Of a stretch of 32,157 nucleotides of DNA, positions 16,777 to 24,045 are shown piece after piece. A program made the translations under genes and the position numbers. Origin of the DNA: JBDTRY01 sp039931435 (GTDB lineage Bacteria > Acidobacteriota > Thermoanaerobaculia > Gp7-AA8); NCBI GenBank assembly GCA_039931435.1, contig JBDTRY010000021.1, forward strand, positions 1 through 32,157. The letters are read 5' to 3'. Numbering within the stretch: the stretch's first letter is position 1; the number at the start of each line of letters is the position of its first letter. The notes below the pieces were generated by a model. The model had not been told where the DNA came from. It saw only the letters and a list, made by a program, of their open reading frames with translations, and searched no databases.

Positions 16777-18933
16777 TCAATCAACAGTCACGATGGCTGG
16801 CGATGCCGGCCACGGGAAGGTGATCAACTTCGCCTGATTGTCGAAAGCACCGGACCGCAGTTCGGTGGCAATCCTGTGTGTACCGGCCAGAATCTTCAAG
16901 GGTCCCGCGGGCAGGCCGCGCGCGATCCATGTGCCAGTGCTGTCGAACTGTTCCCCCGATGAAACCGCGAACGCCAGACCCCTGCCCGACAGGCGGATCC
17001 CGTCGATCCAGGCCACGATCAGAGCCCATCGTCCGGACGTTCCCGTCGGGCGACTGGCCCTCACAGCGAGTGGAGGCGCCTCAGGCCGCAGTTGAATCTG
17101 CGTCACGCTGTCCTCGAGGACGAGCACTCGGGTAGCGACCCCTTCGCTCCTGATCACCAGGACCAGAGGGCTGCGGGGTATGGCAAGATTCCCGCTCGCA
17201 TCTACTGTGCCTACCGAAACGATATTGTAGAGCGCATCCAGCAGCACCGCTTGCGCGCCAGCGGCCGGCCGGCCATCCGGAAGCAGAACGTGCAAACCGG
17301 CGGCATCTGATGCCGGCTTCAATTTTATTTCGATCGTTTCCGCAAGATCCTCAGGACCGACTTCACGGGAGAGCATTTCCGACGGATCGAATCCATCAGC
17401 ACGCGCCTGAATCTGGACGGTCCCTTCGCGCAGTGGCTGCAATCTGGCGATCCCCTGGTCATCCGTCTTCACGGACTGGGTCGCTCCCTTGCGTCCGCGG
17501 GCCGGATCAATCCATCGATTCGAGGCGGCTACCGTTGCCCTGTCGATGGGTTTGCCGGTGGCAGCGCTTGTCACTTTCACATCCCACAAGGCCGGAGGTA
17601 GGTCGATGTCGATCGTTCGGGATTCCTCGACTCGGGTGACGTCGGTATAGGGAGGATGCCCATCGTCCCGTAGTGGAGTGGCGCGAATCTCGTACAAACC
17701 CGGTTGCCACAGGGTGAGCGCATACCTTCCTCGCTGATCCGATATCGTCGTGACCCAGGTACCGTTTGATCCGAATTCGACGGTGGCCGGGACTTGATTG
17801 TTCCCGCTGGAGACAAGGCCCGTGATTTTTATCGGGACAAGTTCGAACTGGATTCGTTCGTGAGTCGTCCCCTCGAGGGAGACTCTTCGTATCGTCGCCC
17901 ATTCACCCACGTGCAGTCTCACTTCGACTATTGTCGGCGGCAACCCTTCGATGGGAGTGAGGCCAGGTTCGATCTCGATCTTTCTCAGCGGACTGCCATC
18001 GTCGAGCCGCACGACCTCCAGAGCCAGCGGCGGGAGCGAATCGGCAGAACTAGCAACCACGTCGACGTCCAACGCCGGAGGCTTCTGAAGCTCCGCCCGA
18101 TACGTGACGACAGGGTCATGGATTCGCAGTGTGTCCGGCGGCAGGGCGGCCTTATCCGAGGTGATCTGAAGCTGGGCATCCTCGCTCGGGACCCCATACC
18201 AGACTGCCAGTGTCCGATCGGTTCCGGCGCCTACGACCGCGGCCGGCATGGTCGCCGAGTCGAAGCGCAGACTGGCGGCGATCGACAGCGGCTGTTGCGG
18301 CTCAGGAGATGTGAGGAACGTCACTAAGTCAGAATTTCGAGACGGAACAGCGAGCGTGATCTCCACCTTGGCGCCTGAACGGACCTCGGCCGGAGCAGAC
18401 ACCGCAACGGCATTGCCGCTGATGTCCATCGCCACAACGACGACCAAACCCGCCGGCATAAGCAGCGGGCCGGAGGATTCTGCGCGGCGTGAGAACAAAG
18501 GTCGCGTTCCCGCGGCCGTCCCTCCCCGCTCCACCGCATAGGCCCGCAGACTGGAATGAGGCATGGCGGGGGTGGTAACGCGGATCGAACCGGCAGGGCC
18601 AAGTGGAAGAGTGGTTGTTTGGCCGGTCAATTCTGCTCGCGACGTCTGGATGAGAGGGGAGATCCGGCCTCCCTGTTCAACCCAGACTCGCAGCGGACCA
18701 TCAGGAAGAGAGCCCGTAGATCCGCACCGATGAATGCTCTCGACATCTGCGCCGTTCTGCACGCGCACGGCGCAGTCCGCGAGAATGGTCACCGCGCGGA
18801 CTGCGCCCTTGTCATCGGGAGTTCCGGGGAGGACGATCGATGCCGCCTCGGGCGGCTTCTGACCGAAGAGAATGCCGGTACCGGCCAGGCAGAAGGCTGC
18901 CAGCGCCGCGAGTCGGAATCCGCCTTTTATCAA
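16777..18933 (-). CDS. Exported 718-aa protein with carboxypeptidase-regulatory-like repeats
   Basis: This secreted or surface protein of unknown function has 718 aa. Residues 1-24 form a signal peptide ending near GILFG. Residues about 45-285 are paralogous to the 316-aa protein at the head of this operon. Shared landmarks are two cysteines (54 and 70), VWVExGGxISP at 83-93, a PAGSIRVT block near 113-120, LFSRR...SSGPLLMPAG at 146-162 and AVWYGV at 243-248. Residues about 365-600 contain at least three beta-sandwich units of CarboxypepD_reg/Ig-like type (near 367-445, 447-538 and 546-600), with GRYALTLWQPGLYEIRATP as an example. No catalytic motif is visible. The start is TTG, and its first bases overlap the upstream gene's TGA (TTGA), implying translational coupling. 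Confidence 0.82.
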   Translation of the reverse strand: MIKGGFRLAALAAFCLAGTGILFGQKPPEAASIVLPGTPDDKGAVRAVTILADCAVRVQNGADVESIHRCGSTGSLPDGPLRVWVEQGGRISPLIQTSRAELTGQTTTLPLGPAGSIRVTTPAMPHSSLRAYAVERGGTAAGTRPLFSRRAESSGPLLMPAGLVVVVAMDISGNAVAVSAPAEVRSGAKVEITLAVPSRNSDLVTFLTSPEPQQPLSIAASLRFDSATMPAAVVGAGTDRTLAVWYGVPSEDAQLQITSDKAALPPDTLRIHDPVVTYRAELQKPPALDVDVVASSADSLPPLALEVVRLDDGSPLRKIEIEPGLTPIEGLPPTIVEVRLHVGEWATIRRVSLEGTTHERIQFELVPIKITGLVSSGNNQVPATVEFGSNGTWVTTISDQRGRYALTLWQPGLYEIRATPLRDDGHPPYTDVTRVEESRTIDIDLPPALWDVKVTSAATGKPIDRATVAASNRWIDPARGRKGATQSVKTDDQGIARLQPLREGTVQIQARADGFDPSEMLSREVGPEDLAETIEIKLKPASDAAGLHVLLPDGRPAAGAQAVLLDALYNIVSVGTVDASGNLAIPRSPLVLVIRSEGVATRVLVLEDSVTQIQLRPEAPPLAVRASRPTGTSGRWALIVAWIDGIRLSGRGLAFAVSSGEQFDSTGTWIARGLPAGPLKILAGTHRIATELRSGAFDNQAKLITFPWPASPAIVTVD

Positions 18934-19187
18934 AACAGCCCCTCGCCACCCGGACAGCAGGGATCGTTGTAGCCGTCATGACAGGCATTCGGCGTGCCTT
19001 GGTAGCAATAGCTGTTGGCAGCTGTTTGGCCCTGTACGAAACCGCACGAGCTGCCAGATCCGTTAAACAGACATTCGTTGGCGCAGAACAAACTTGGGTC
19101 ATCGCCGTGGCAGGACGCGTTCATCGCGGGAGTGCCGGTCAGGGCTACGAGAACTGCAATTGCGGCAAAAAACATACGTACCTTCAT
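18930..19187 (-). CDS. Small secreted cysteine-rich peptide
   Basis: I do not recognise this 85-aa protein. Residues 1-21 form a clear signal peptide (MKVRMFFAAIAVLVALTGTP, then A). The mature part of about 60 residues has eight cysteines at 26, 35, 39, 48, 61, 69, 77 and 78, many Gly, Asn and Ser, and an acidic character, consistent with a disulfide-stabilised extracellular peptide. The cysteine before the mature body is not in a lipobox, so a lipoprotein is unlikely. The ATG has a G-rich ribosome site (AGGGGGGG, complement of 19190-19197). It begins 11 bases after the upstream stop and overlaps the downstream TTG start, so it is the middle gene of a three-gene operon of exported proteins. 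Confidence 0.78.
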   Translation of the reverse strand: MKVRMFFAAIAVLVALTGTPAMNASCHGDDPSLFCANECLFNGSGSSCGFVQGQTAANSYCYQGTPNACHDGYNDPCCPGGEGLF

Positions 19188-19198
19188 GATCCCCCCCT

Positions 19199-20149
19199 TT
19201 AGTGACGGGTTGACGGTGGCAGAAATTCGCCGGTTGCGGGTTGGTGGCGACCATCCGGTCTGCTGGCCGCTGCCGGCCGAGTGTGGATCTCTCGGACTGT
19301 TGTCACAGTTCCAGTTGTCAAAGTAAGTGAGCGCGTCCAGCGAACGGTCTGATTGGTCAAGACGACCGTTGCGTGCGAGGCATTGACGCCGTACCAGACC
19401 GCAACTAATCGCTCATAAGTTATGTACAAAATATCGGGTGGTCTGGGCTTTTCCCTATATTGGAGAACAAGTGAGTCGGCTGGAGACCCCCCGGGCCCAT
19501 GGAGAATGACAAGAATGTCAGTACCGTTCACGGGTGGACGCGGGTTCACGTCTACTGTTTCACCGGCCATAACTGTTACTGGCTGAGCGATGGCGATGGC
19601 GTCCCCATTCGAGCGGAACAGGCCAGCCAACACTCGTCCAGCAGGAACCATTATGCCAGGACCATTTGACTGGCCGCGGCGGTCAAAAGCTCGCGCCGAT
19701 TTCTCAAGAGAGATGATGCGCAGCTGTGCATTGGCTTGGGCGCCCGACGTGCTGGCACTTGTAGCCCGAATCGTTCCAGATGGGATAAGTGGCATCCGGA
19801 CCAGCAGTCCCTTGCCCGTGAAAGGCTCTCGTTTCCATTGTAGATAAGACAAAAAAGGTGAGATCACACCCTCTCCCTCGACCCACACGTAGTACTCGCC
19901 TCGGGGCGGCTGAACCCATTTTTCACAGGGATACACAGACTCACGGTTCGGTCCGGTGGGAGAGACGAGGTGAACGGTACATGGGATATCCAAGGCCTTC
20001 CCGCTCATTGTTGCTGGCAGCACCATGAGAGCTCGATTTCCGAGAAATTCTCCTTCCGCGGGGTTGGGATTTCCCTTATTCGCCCCCATCATGGGCGGCA
20101 CGATCAGTGTGATCAACATGAGCACACTAAGGCCGGGGCTAGTTCGCAT
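19199..20149 (-). CDS. Exported 316-aa protein, paralogue of the downstream 718-aa protein
   Basis: The function is unknown. From ATG 20149 the protein has 316 aa with a signal peptide at about 1-23 (LSVLMLITLIVPPMMGA). It aligns with the N-terminal 285 residues of the 718-aa product: Cys57/Cys75, VWVEGEGVISP at 88-98, PSGTIRAT at 123-130, a SNGPGIMVPAG block near 161-171, a GDAIAIAQPVTVMAGETVDV block near 182-201, and VAVWYGV at 249-255. It lacks the carboxypeptidase-regulatory repeats and ends in a Pro/Arg/Ser-rich tail. The start was chosen for its strong AAAGGAGG just upstream; an in-frame start at 20197 would place 16 extra residues before the signal peptide and falls on the predicted promoter. 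The coding sequence looks somewhat less GC-rich than its paralogue. Confidence 0.82.
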   Translation of the reverse strand: MRTSPGLSVLMLITLIVPPMMGANKGNPNPAEGEFLGNRALMVLPATMSGKALDIPCTVHLVSPTGPNRESVYPCEKWVQPPRGEYYVWVEGEGVISPFLSYLQWKREPFTGKGLLVRMPLIPSGTIRATSASTSGAQANAQLRIISLEKSARAFDRRGQSNGPGIMVPAGRVLAGLFRSNGDAIAIAQPVTVMAGETVDVNPRPPVNGTDILVILHGPGGSPADSLVLQYREKPRPPDILYITYERLVAVWYGVNASHATVVLTNQTVRWTRSLTLTTGTVTTVREIHTRPAAASRPDGRHQPATGEFLPPSTRH

Positions 20150-20168
20150 CCTTCCTCCTTTCCAGTTG

Positions 20169-20197
20169 AATATAGGTCTAATTTGGAAATCGTACAA
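20169..20197 (-). promoter_or_regulatory. Predicted promoter of the three-gene secreted-protein operon
   Basis: On the - strand, -35 TTGTAC (20197-20192), a 17-bp spacer and -10 TATATT (20174-20169) precede the strong AAAGGAGG ribosome site and ATG 20149. The predicted transcript starts near 20162. Confidence 0.6.
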
Positions 20198-20310
20198 GAG
20201 GGATCAGATCCGAAGCGCGGCCACTGCTTTTGAGCCGCAGCGAGGCCGCGATCGTCCGATCCTGGAAGCGTCCCTCAACGGCTGCCCTCCGCCGTTACCC
20301 TTCACGCCTC

Positions 20311-20339
20311 TCGAAATGCCGGCGCCGGCAGCGTAAGAT
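20311..20339 (+). promoter_or_regulatory. Predicted promoter with a 14-bp palindrome in its spacer
   Basis: TCGAAA (20311-20316) and TAAGAT (20334-20339) could be -35 and -10 boxes with a 17-bp spacer upstream of the DUF1304 gene. The spacer begins with the perfect palindrome TGCCGGCGCCGGCA (20317-20330), a plausible operator. Each hexamer matches consensus at four of six positions. Confidence 0.35.
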
Positions 20340-20370
20340 GCAGCTTCTCTGATCTCGAAATGGAGGATGT

Positions 20371-20733
20371 GTGAGTAACATTGCGAACGGCGCGGTTCTG
20401 GTCGTGGCATTGCTCCACCTGATCTTTCTCGTCCTGGAAATGTTTCTCTGGACGAAGCCGACCGGCAGGCGGATTTTCGGGCTTTCCGAGCAACTGGCCA
20501 CGGCTTCCGCTTCGCTGGCCGCGAATCAGGGTTTGTACAACGGCTTTCTGGCGGCCGGCCTGATCTGGGGACTGATCACACACGACTGCGCCTTCACCAT
20601 CAAGGTGTTCTTTCTGGGATGCGTGATCGTGGCCGGCGTCTTCGGAGCGCTGACCGCCAAGCGCTCGATCCTCTTTGTGCAGGCTCTCCCCGCCGCCGTG
20701 GCCATGGCCCTGGTGGTCATGGCCCAGGGGTAA
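20371..20733 (+). CDS. DUF1304 family small integral membrane protein
   Basis: This 120-aa protein has four hydrophobic helices (about 5-27, 50-70, 74-93 and 98-117), the length and pattern of the DUF1304 family. Typical family positions are visible: the N-terminal HLxFxxLEMFLWTKP, then GLSEQ, NQGLYNGFLAAGLIWG and a C-terminal QALPAAVAM. The biochemical role of the family is unknown to me. The start is GTG with GGAGG at 20362-20366 (spacing 4). It is divergent from the secreted-protein operon, and an 800-bp repeat-rich gap follows it, so it is probably a single-gene transcript. Confidence 0.87.
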   Translation: MSNIANGAVLVVALLHLIFLVLEMFLWTKPTGRRIFGLSEQLATASASLAANQGLYNGFLAAGLIWGLITHDCAFTIKVFFLGCVIVAGVFGALTAKRSILFVQALPAAVAMALVVMAQG

Positions 20734-20842
20734 CGGGCACCGTTGAGAGGCGCGAGACGCGGCGCGGGAGGCGGGCGGCGAAAGAGGCGAGAAATGCGAG
20801 CGTCAAACGCGGCCGCATCTCATCTTCCGCGAAAACAGAACG

Positions 20843-20947
20843 CGTCATCCCGAAGCGTAGCGAGGGATCCCAGAGGGGTGGGCGGTAAGAGCCCCGGGGA
20901 TCGTGCCCCCCATCCACTGGGGTCCCTCGCTCTCGCTCGGGATGACG
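20843..20947. repeat. Inverted-repeat pair, GGGATGAC type (copy 1)
   Basis: The left arm at 20843-20871 starts CGTCATCCCGAAGC. The right arm at 20919-20947 ends GCTCGGGATGACG. The 29-nt arms are complementary at 23 of 29 positions, the mismatches clustering in the middle, with 47 bases between them. This resembles widespread REP-like intergenic elements. Confidence 0.75.
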
Positions 20948-21089
20948 GCGCTCATCGAGTTTCTTCCCTCTGGTTCAGCGCCCCGCTGTGCCCTCGCTTG
21001 TAAGAAACTCACATGGAGACGGAGTCTCTTTACGCGGGTTCAGCGGTCCCCTGTTGGTCCGCTTCGCATGTAAGACGTGCATGTACCAG

Positions 21090-21230
21090 AGCCCGCGTAG
21101 CGGGCGACACAACCGCAATATCGGCTTCAGCCGGGGGAGAAAAAATTCATGCGGCTCCTTCGTCGTAACGACATACCGGTTCGACGAAACCATTGGGACG
21201 TGATCCGAAGTATCGCCCGCTACGCGGGCT
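21090..21230. repeat. Perfect 18-bp inverted repeat bracketing 105 bp
   Basis: AGCCCGCGTAGCGGGCGA (21090-21107) is the exact reverse complement of 21213-21230. Each arm also contains its own GCCCGC-GTA-GCGGGC hairpin. The interior holds a CGGCT-TC-AGCCG hairpin and an A-run but no gene. Confidence 0.75.
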
Positions 21231-21317
21231 TACGACACTCACGAGGGATCAAGTTTCTTCACGATGGTTCAGCGCCCTCGCTGTGCGTTCGCTTGTAAGA
21301 AACTCACTTGGGGCGCT

Positions 21318-21421
21318 TGTCATCCTGAAGGGAGCGCAGCGACCGAAGGATCTCTTCAACGAGGGATGGGCCGCCAACCGGGAAGGTGGAAGAGATCCTT
21401 CGCTCGACGCTCAGGATGACA
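21318..21421. repeat. Inverted-repeat pair, GGGATGAC-like type (copy 2)
   Basis: The left arm at 21318-21357 begins TGTCATCCTGAAGGGAGCGC and ends GAAGGATCTCTTC. The right arm at 21389-21421 begins GAAGAGATCCTTCGCTC and ends CTCAGGATGACA. The outer 9-12 bases and the GAAGAGATCCTTC end are fully complementary, giving a long hairpin with 31 bases between the arms. Confidence 0.75.
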
Positions 21422-21531
21422 GCAGGTCCTGGTGTTTCTTCACCCTGGTTCAGCAACCTCACTGGTGCTCACGCTCGGGATGAACTGCGTTGGAGAGCTG
21501 TTGGTGGCACGAGCGCAGAACCAATCGCGGA

Positions 21532-24027
21532 TCACGACTCCTCGGCGATCCGGAAGCGTTTCACCTCGGTCTCGAACTCCTGACCGCTCTGCAGCAGATT
21601 GCGCAGCGTGGCGTTGAACTCCTGGGCCACCGAGTCGTTTTCCCTGGCCATTTCCAACATCACTCTGGAGGCTCCCGCGATCCGTTCCGTTTCCTCCAGT
21701 TGTCGCTCGAGCAGATCGCGAACGTCCCGAGCCTCGGCTGCCATCTGCTCCATGGCCCGGGTGATTCCCCTGCTGGCAGCGGATTGCTGATCCGTTGAAT
21801 TGCGAACCTGCAGAGCGATATCCCGCACGCGTTCCGCCTCGACGCCGAGTAGACCGGTACCAGATGCCTGCTCGGTCGTGCTGCGATTGATCTCCCGGAT
21901 CTGATCGGACATGCGGGAGGAGATTTCGTGCAGATGGCGGCTGGCCCGGCTCTGGTCTTCCAGCGCGGACGAGATCCTGGTGGCCATCTGGTGAGAGCTC
22001 TCAGCGGCCGTGGCAATCTGCAGAAGTGTGGTGGAGGCGTTGCTGGCCAGGGTGACGTTCCTGTTGGCTCGTTCCAGTGCCTGCTGCACGGCTCCCACGG
22101 CTTCACGAGTCCCGGTGTACACACTTCTGACGATCGTACTGATCTCTCGCGTCGACCCACGCGTGCGCTCGGAGAGCTCGCGGATCTGATTGGCTACGAC
22201 CGTGAAGCCCCGCCCTTCTTCACCTGATTGTGCGGCGATGATTGCTGCGTTCAAGGCCAGCAGGTTTGTCTGTTCGGTGATGCCTTCGATGACTTCCAGG
22301 ATGCGGGTGATCTGCTCGGTTCGCGTCTGCAGCTCCTGCAGCACTTCAGCTGTTCGACCGGTAAGGCCCCGGGACAGTTCGATCCCTTCAACCGTCTGGC
22401 GCACGGCTTCGCCACCCGATCGCGCCGCTTCCTGCACTTCCTGCGAGATTGTGGCCGTGGAGCGCGAGCTCTGGCGAAGTTCTTCGATGCTTGCCTCCAT
22501 CTCCGCCACGAAGGAGACGACATCCTCGCCGGCTGCGGACAGGACATCGCCGCGGCCGGACATCTCCAGAGCCGAGGCGCTGATCTGGGTGATCGAACCG
22601 GTCGTTTTCTCCACCGACTGGAAGAGGTGGTCCATACTTCGGGCAATCTCCTCGGATGAAGCCTGCAGCTCGGTGGAGCGAGTAGAAGTGTCCCCGGCAA
22701 GCTCGCTCGACTTCTGCGCTGCATCCACGAGCGCTCCGATGCCGGCCTTCACCTTCTCCAGGGATTGCGTGGAATCGTCGGTGAGATCCGACTGGCGTCG
22801 AGATCGGCTCACCAGGGCGCCGGTCCCTCCGGAGATGAGATGCACTCCCTCGCTGATCACCGAGCCGCCGCCTCCCACTTTGCCGAGAAGCCGCCGAAGG
22901 TTCTCGCGAGTCTCGCCAAAACTGTCTGCAAGCTCGCCGATCTCGTCGTCGGAAAATACGTGCGTGGGATGGATGAAGTCTCCGCGGGCCATCTCCGCGG
23001 CCACCGCTCCCAGGTTTCGCAGCGAGCGGCGGACGTCGCTGGAGATGAAGAGCGCTGCACCCACGAATATGAGTGTCGTGAAGAGCGTGATGACCAGGGT
23101 GTAAAGGGTGATCTGCACGGGGATTGCGGCGTAGGCCTCCCACGGAATGGTCATCCCCAGGATGTTGCCGTCGGGCAGAGCGCGGAAGACGATCACGTGG
23201 GGTGAGGAGAACGCAGTGCTGTCGCCGGTCCCGATCCTGCGGATTCTCAGCACCTCAATCGGTGTCAGCGCGGCCCGTTTTCCCACCACGGCGCCGTCCT
23301 CTGTCATCTTGAAGATCTGATAGCCGGCCGGGACGTAGTCCTGAAGAGTCTCCACGGTGTCGGCATCCACTCTGGCGGACAATCGTGCTGTGTCATACAT
23401 CCGGTTGAATCGTTCTGTTGCCGAGGAGATGGCCAGCCGTTCAAGACTGAAGGAAACGCGCGAGGAAACAAGTTGCAGCAGGGCCAGAGCGGAGACGACG
23501 AACAGTCCGACAAATGTCAGAGCGAGTTTCGTTCCCACGGAGGTTCGCGGGCCCTCGTAGGTCACCATGGAAACGCCCGCGCTGTAGTCGGTCAGCAGTT
23601 TCTTTCCCCATGCGTAGGCCCAGGACGTGGCCGGAACAGCGATGATGACCGCGGCCGTGGCGTAGTGGCGGACAACCCATGGCGAATCGCCGGAGAGGAC
23701 CGTGGCCAGAACCGCGAAGATCGATCCGGCTCCCCACCACAGAATCACAGATCCGCGCCAGGTTCTGCGCAGCGTCGCCGAAAGGAGGCGGGATACTCCC
23801 GGTGAGTCTCCCTCCAGAGCAACGGTCAGCGCTGTGGCGATGGACGAAATCTCCCTCCAGAAGAGCAGCCCTCCGGTCACGTAAATCGCCGCAAAAAGCA
23901 GAAGAAGATTTGTCCACTGCCGTGGGGAGAGGATCTCCACCTGGCCGATGAAGAGCAGTGCGATGGGCACGAGGATGAGCGTGGGCGGCACGACGATGTG
24001 CAGCAGATACTTCCGTGAAAATGGCAC
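21532..24027 (-). CDS. Methyl-accepting chemotaxis protein-like receptor
   Basis: This 831-aa membrane signal transducer is predicted to relay to CheA/CheW-type partners, none of which are encoded here. Four hydrophobic helices lie near 8-28, 38-58, 93-112 and 122-142; two more (about 168-190 and 310-333) bracket an external sensing segment of about 115 residues. A HAMP domain follows (about 334-390), then a long coiled-coil domain. The signalling tip EGITEQTNLLALNAA...GEEGRGFTVVANQIRELSERT is clear. Within it Ile597 and Gln600 replace residues that are Glu385 and Arg388 in E. coli Tsr. There is no C-terminal NWETF-type pentapeptide. The start is GTG with a GAGGGGAGG site. The gene begins 18 bp after purF on the same strand. 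Confidence 0.9.
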   Translation of the reverse strand: MPFSRKYLLHIVVPPTLILVPIALLFIGQVEILSPRQWTNLLLLFAAIYVTGGLLFWREISSIATALTVALEGDSPGVSRLLSATLRRTWRGSVILWWGAGSIFAVLATVLSGDSPWVVRHYATAAVIIAVPATSWAYAWGKKLLTDYSAGVSMVTYEGPRTSVGTKLALTFVGLFVVSALALLQLVSSRVSFSLERLAISSATERFNRMYDTARLSARVDADTVETLQDYVPAGYQIFKMTEDGAVVGKRAALTPIEVLRIRRIGTGDSTAFSSPHVIVFRALPDGNILGMTIPWEAYAAIPVQITLYTLVITLFTTLIFVGAALFISSDVRRSLRNLGAVAAEMARGDFIHPTHVFSDDEIGELADSFGETRENLRRLLGKVGGGGSVISEGVHLISGGTGALVSRSRRQSDLTDDSTQSLEKVKAGIGALVDAAQKSSELAGDTSTRSTELQASSEEIARSMDHLFQSVEKTTGSITQISASALEMSGRGDVLSAAGEDVVSFVAEMEASIEELRQSSRSTATISQEVQEAARSGGEAVRQTVEGIELSRGLTGRTAEVLQELQTRTEQITRILEVIEGITEQTNLLALNAAIIAAQSGEEGRGFTVVANQIRELSERTRGSTREISTIVRSVYTGTREAVGAVQQALERANRNVTLASNASTTLLQIATAAESSHQMATRISSALEDQSRASRHLHEISSRMSDQIREINRSTTEQASGTGLLGVEAERVRDIALQVRNSTDQQSAASRGITRAMEQMAAEARDVRDLLERQLEETERIAGASRVMLEMARENDSVAQEFNATLRNLLQSGQEFETEVKRFRIAEES

Positions 24028-24045
24028 CCCGCCTCCCCTCGTTTC

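Larger units (their letters stand above)
20957..21490 (+). repeat. Four degenerate copies of a ~60-bp direct repeat
   Basis: Copies lie at 20957-21016, 21022-21082, 21251-21311 and 21433-21490. The best two share GTTTCTTC, TGGTTCAGCGCCC, CGCTGTGC and TCGCTTGTAAGAAACTCAC. The unit is itself palindromic: in the first copy GAGTTTCTT (20957-20965) pairs with AAGAAACTC (21002-21010), and CAGCG-CCC-CGCTG forms an inner hairpin. Spacing is irregular, so it is not a CRISPR array. Confidence 0.65.
20734..21531. other. 798-bp non-coding repeat island
   Basis: Between the DUF1304 gene and the receptor gene stop there is no credible gene; the short open frames here run through repeats and lack ribosome sites. 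It holds two inverted-repeat pairs of GGGATGAC type, four degenerate copies of a roughly 60-bp direct repeat, and a perfect 18-bp inverted repeat around 105 bp. Each is listed separately. Confidence 0.7.

Noticed and set aside
18812..19202. Other frames over the cysteine-rich peptide gene on both strands
   Set aside because: None has a signal peptide, a ribosome site or a sensible composition; the 85-aa frame has both a signal peptide and a G-rich ribosome site.
20743..21003. Possible small gene after DUF1304
   Set aside because: The frame reads straight through the first inverted-repeat pair and is Arg/Ser-rich, with no recognisable start signal.
20957..21490. CRISPR array
   Set aside because: The repeat copies are diverged, about 60 bp long, irregularly spaced (roughly 65, 229 and 182 bp apart) and separated by other repeats; there are no cas genes.
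22190..23104. 304-codon + frame opposite the receptor gene
   Set aside because: It is Ser/Arg-rich antisense of a gene with a clear signalling domain.
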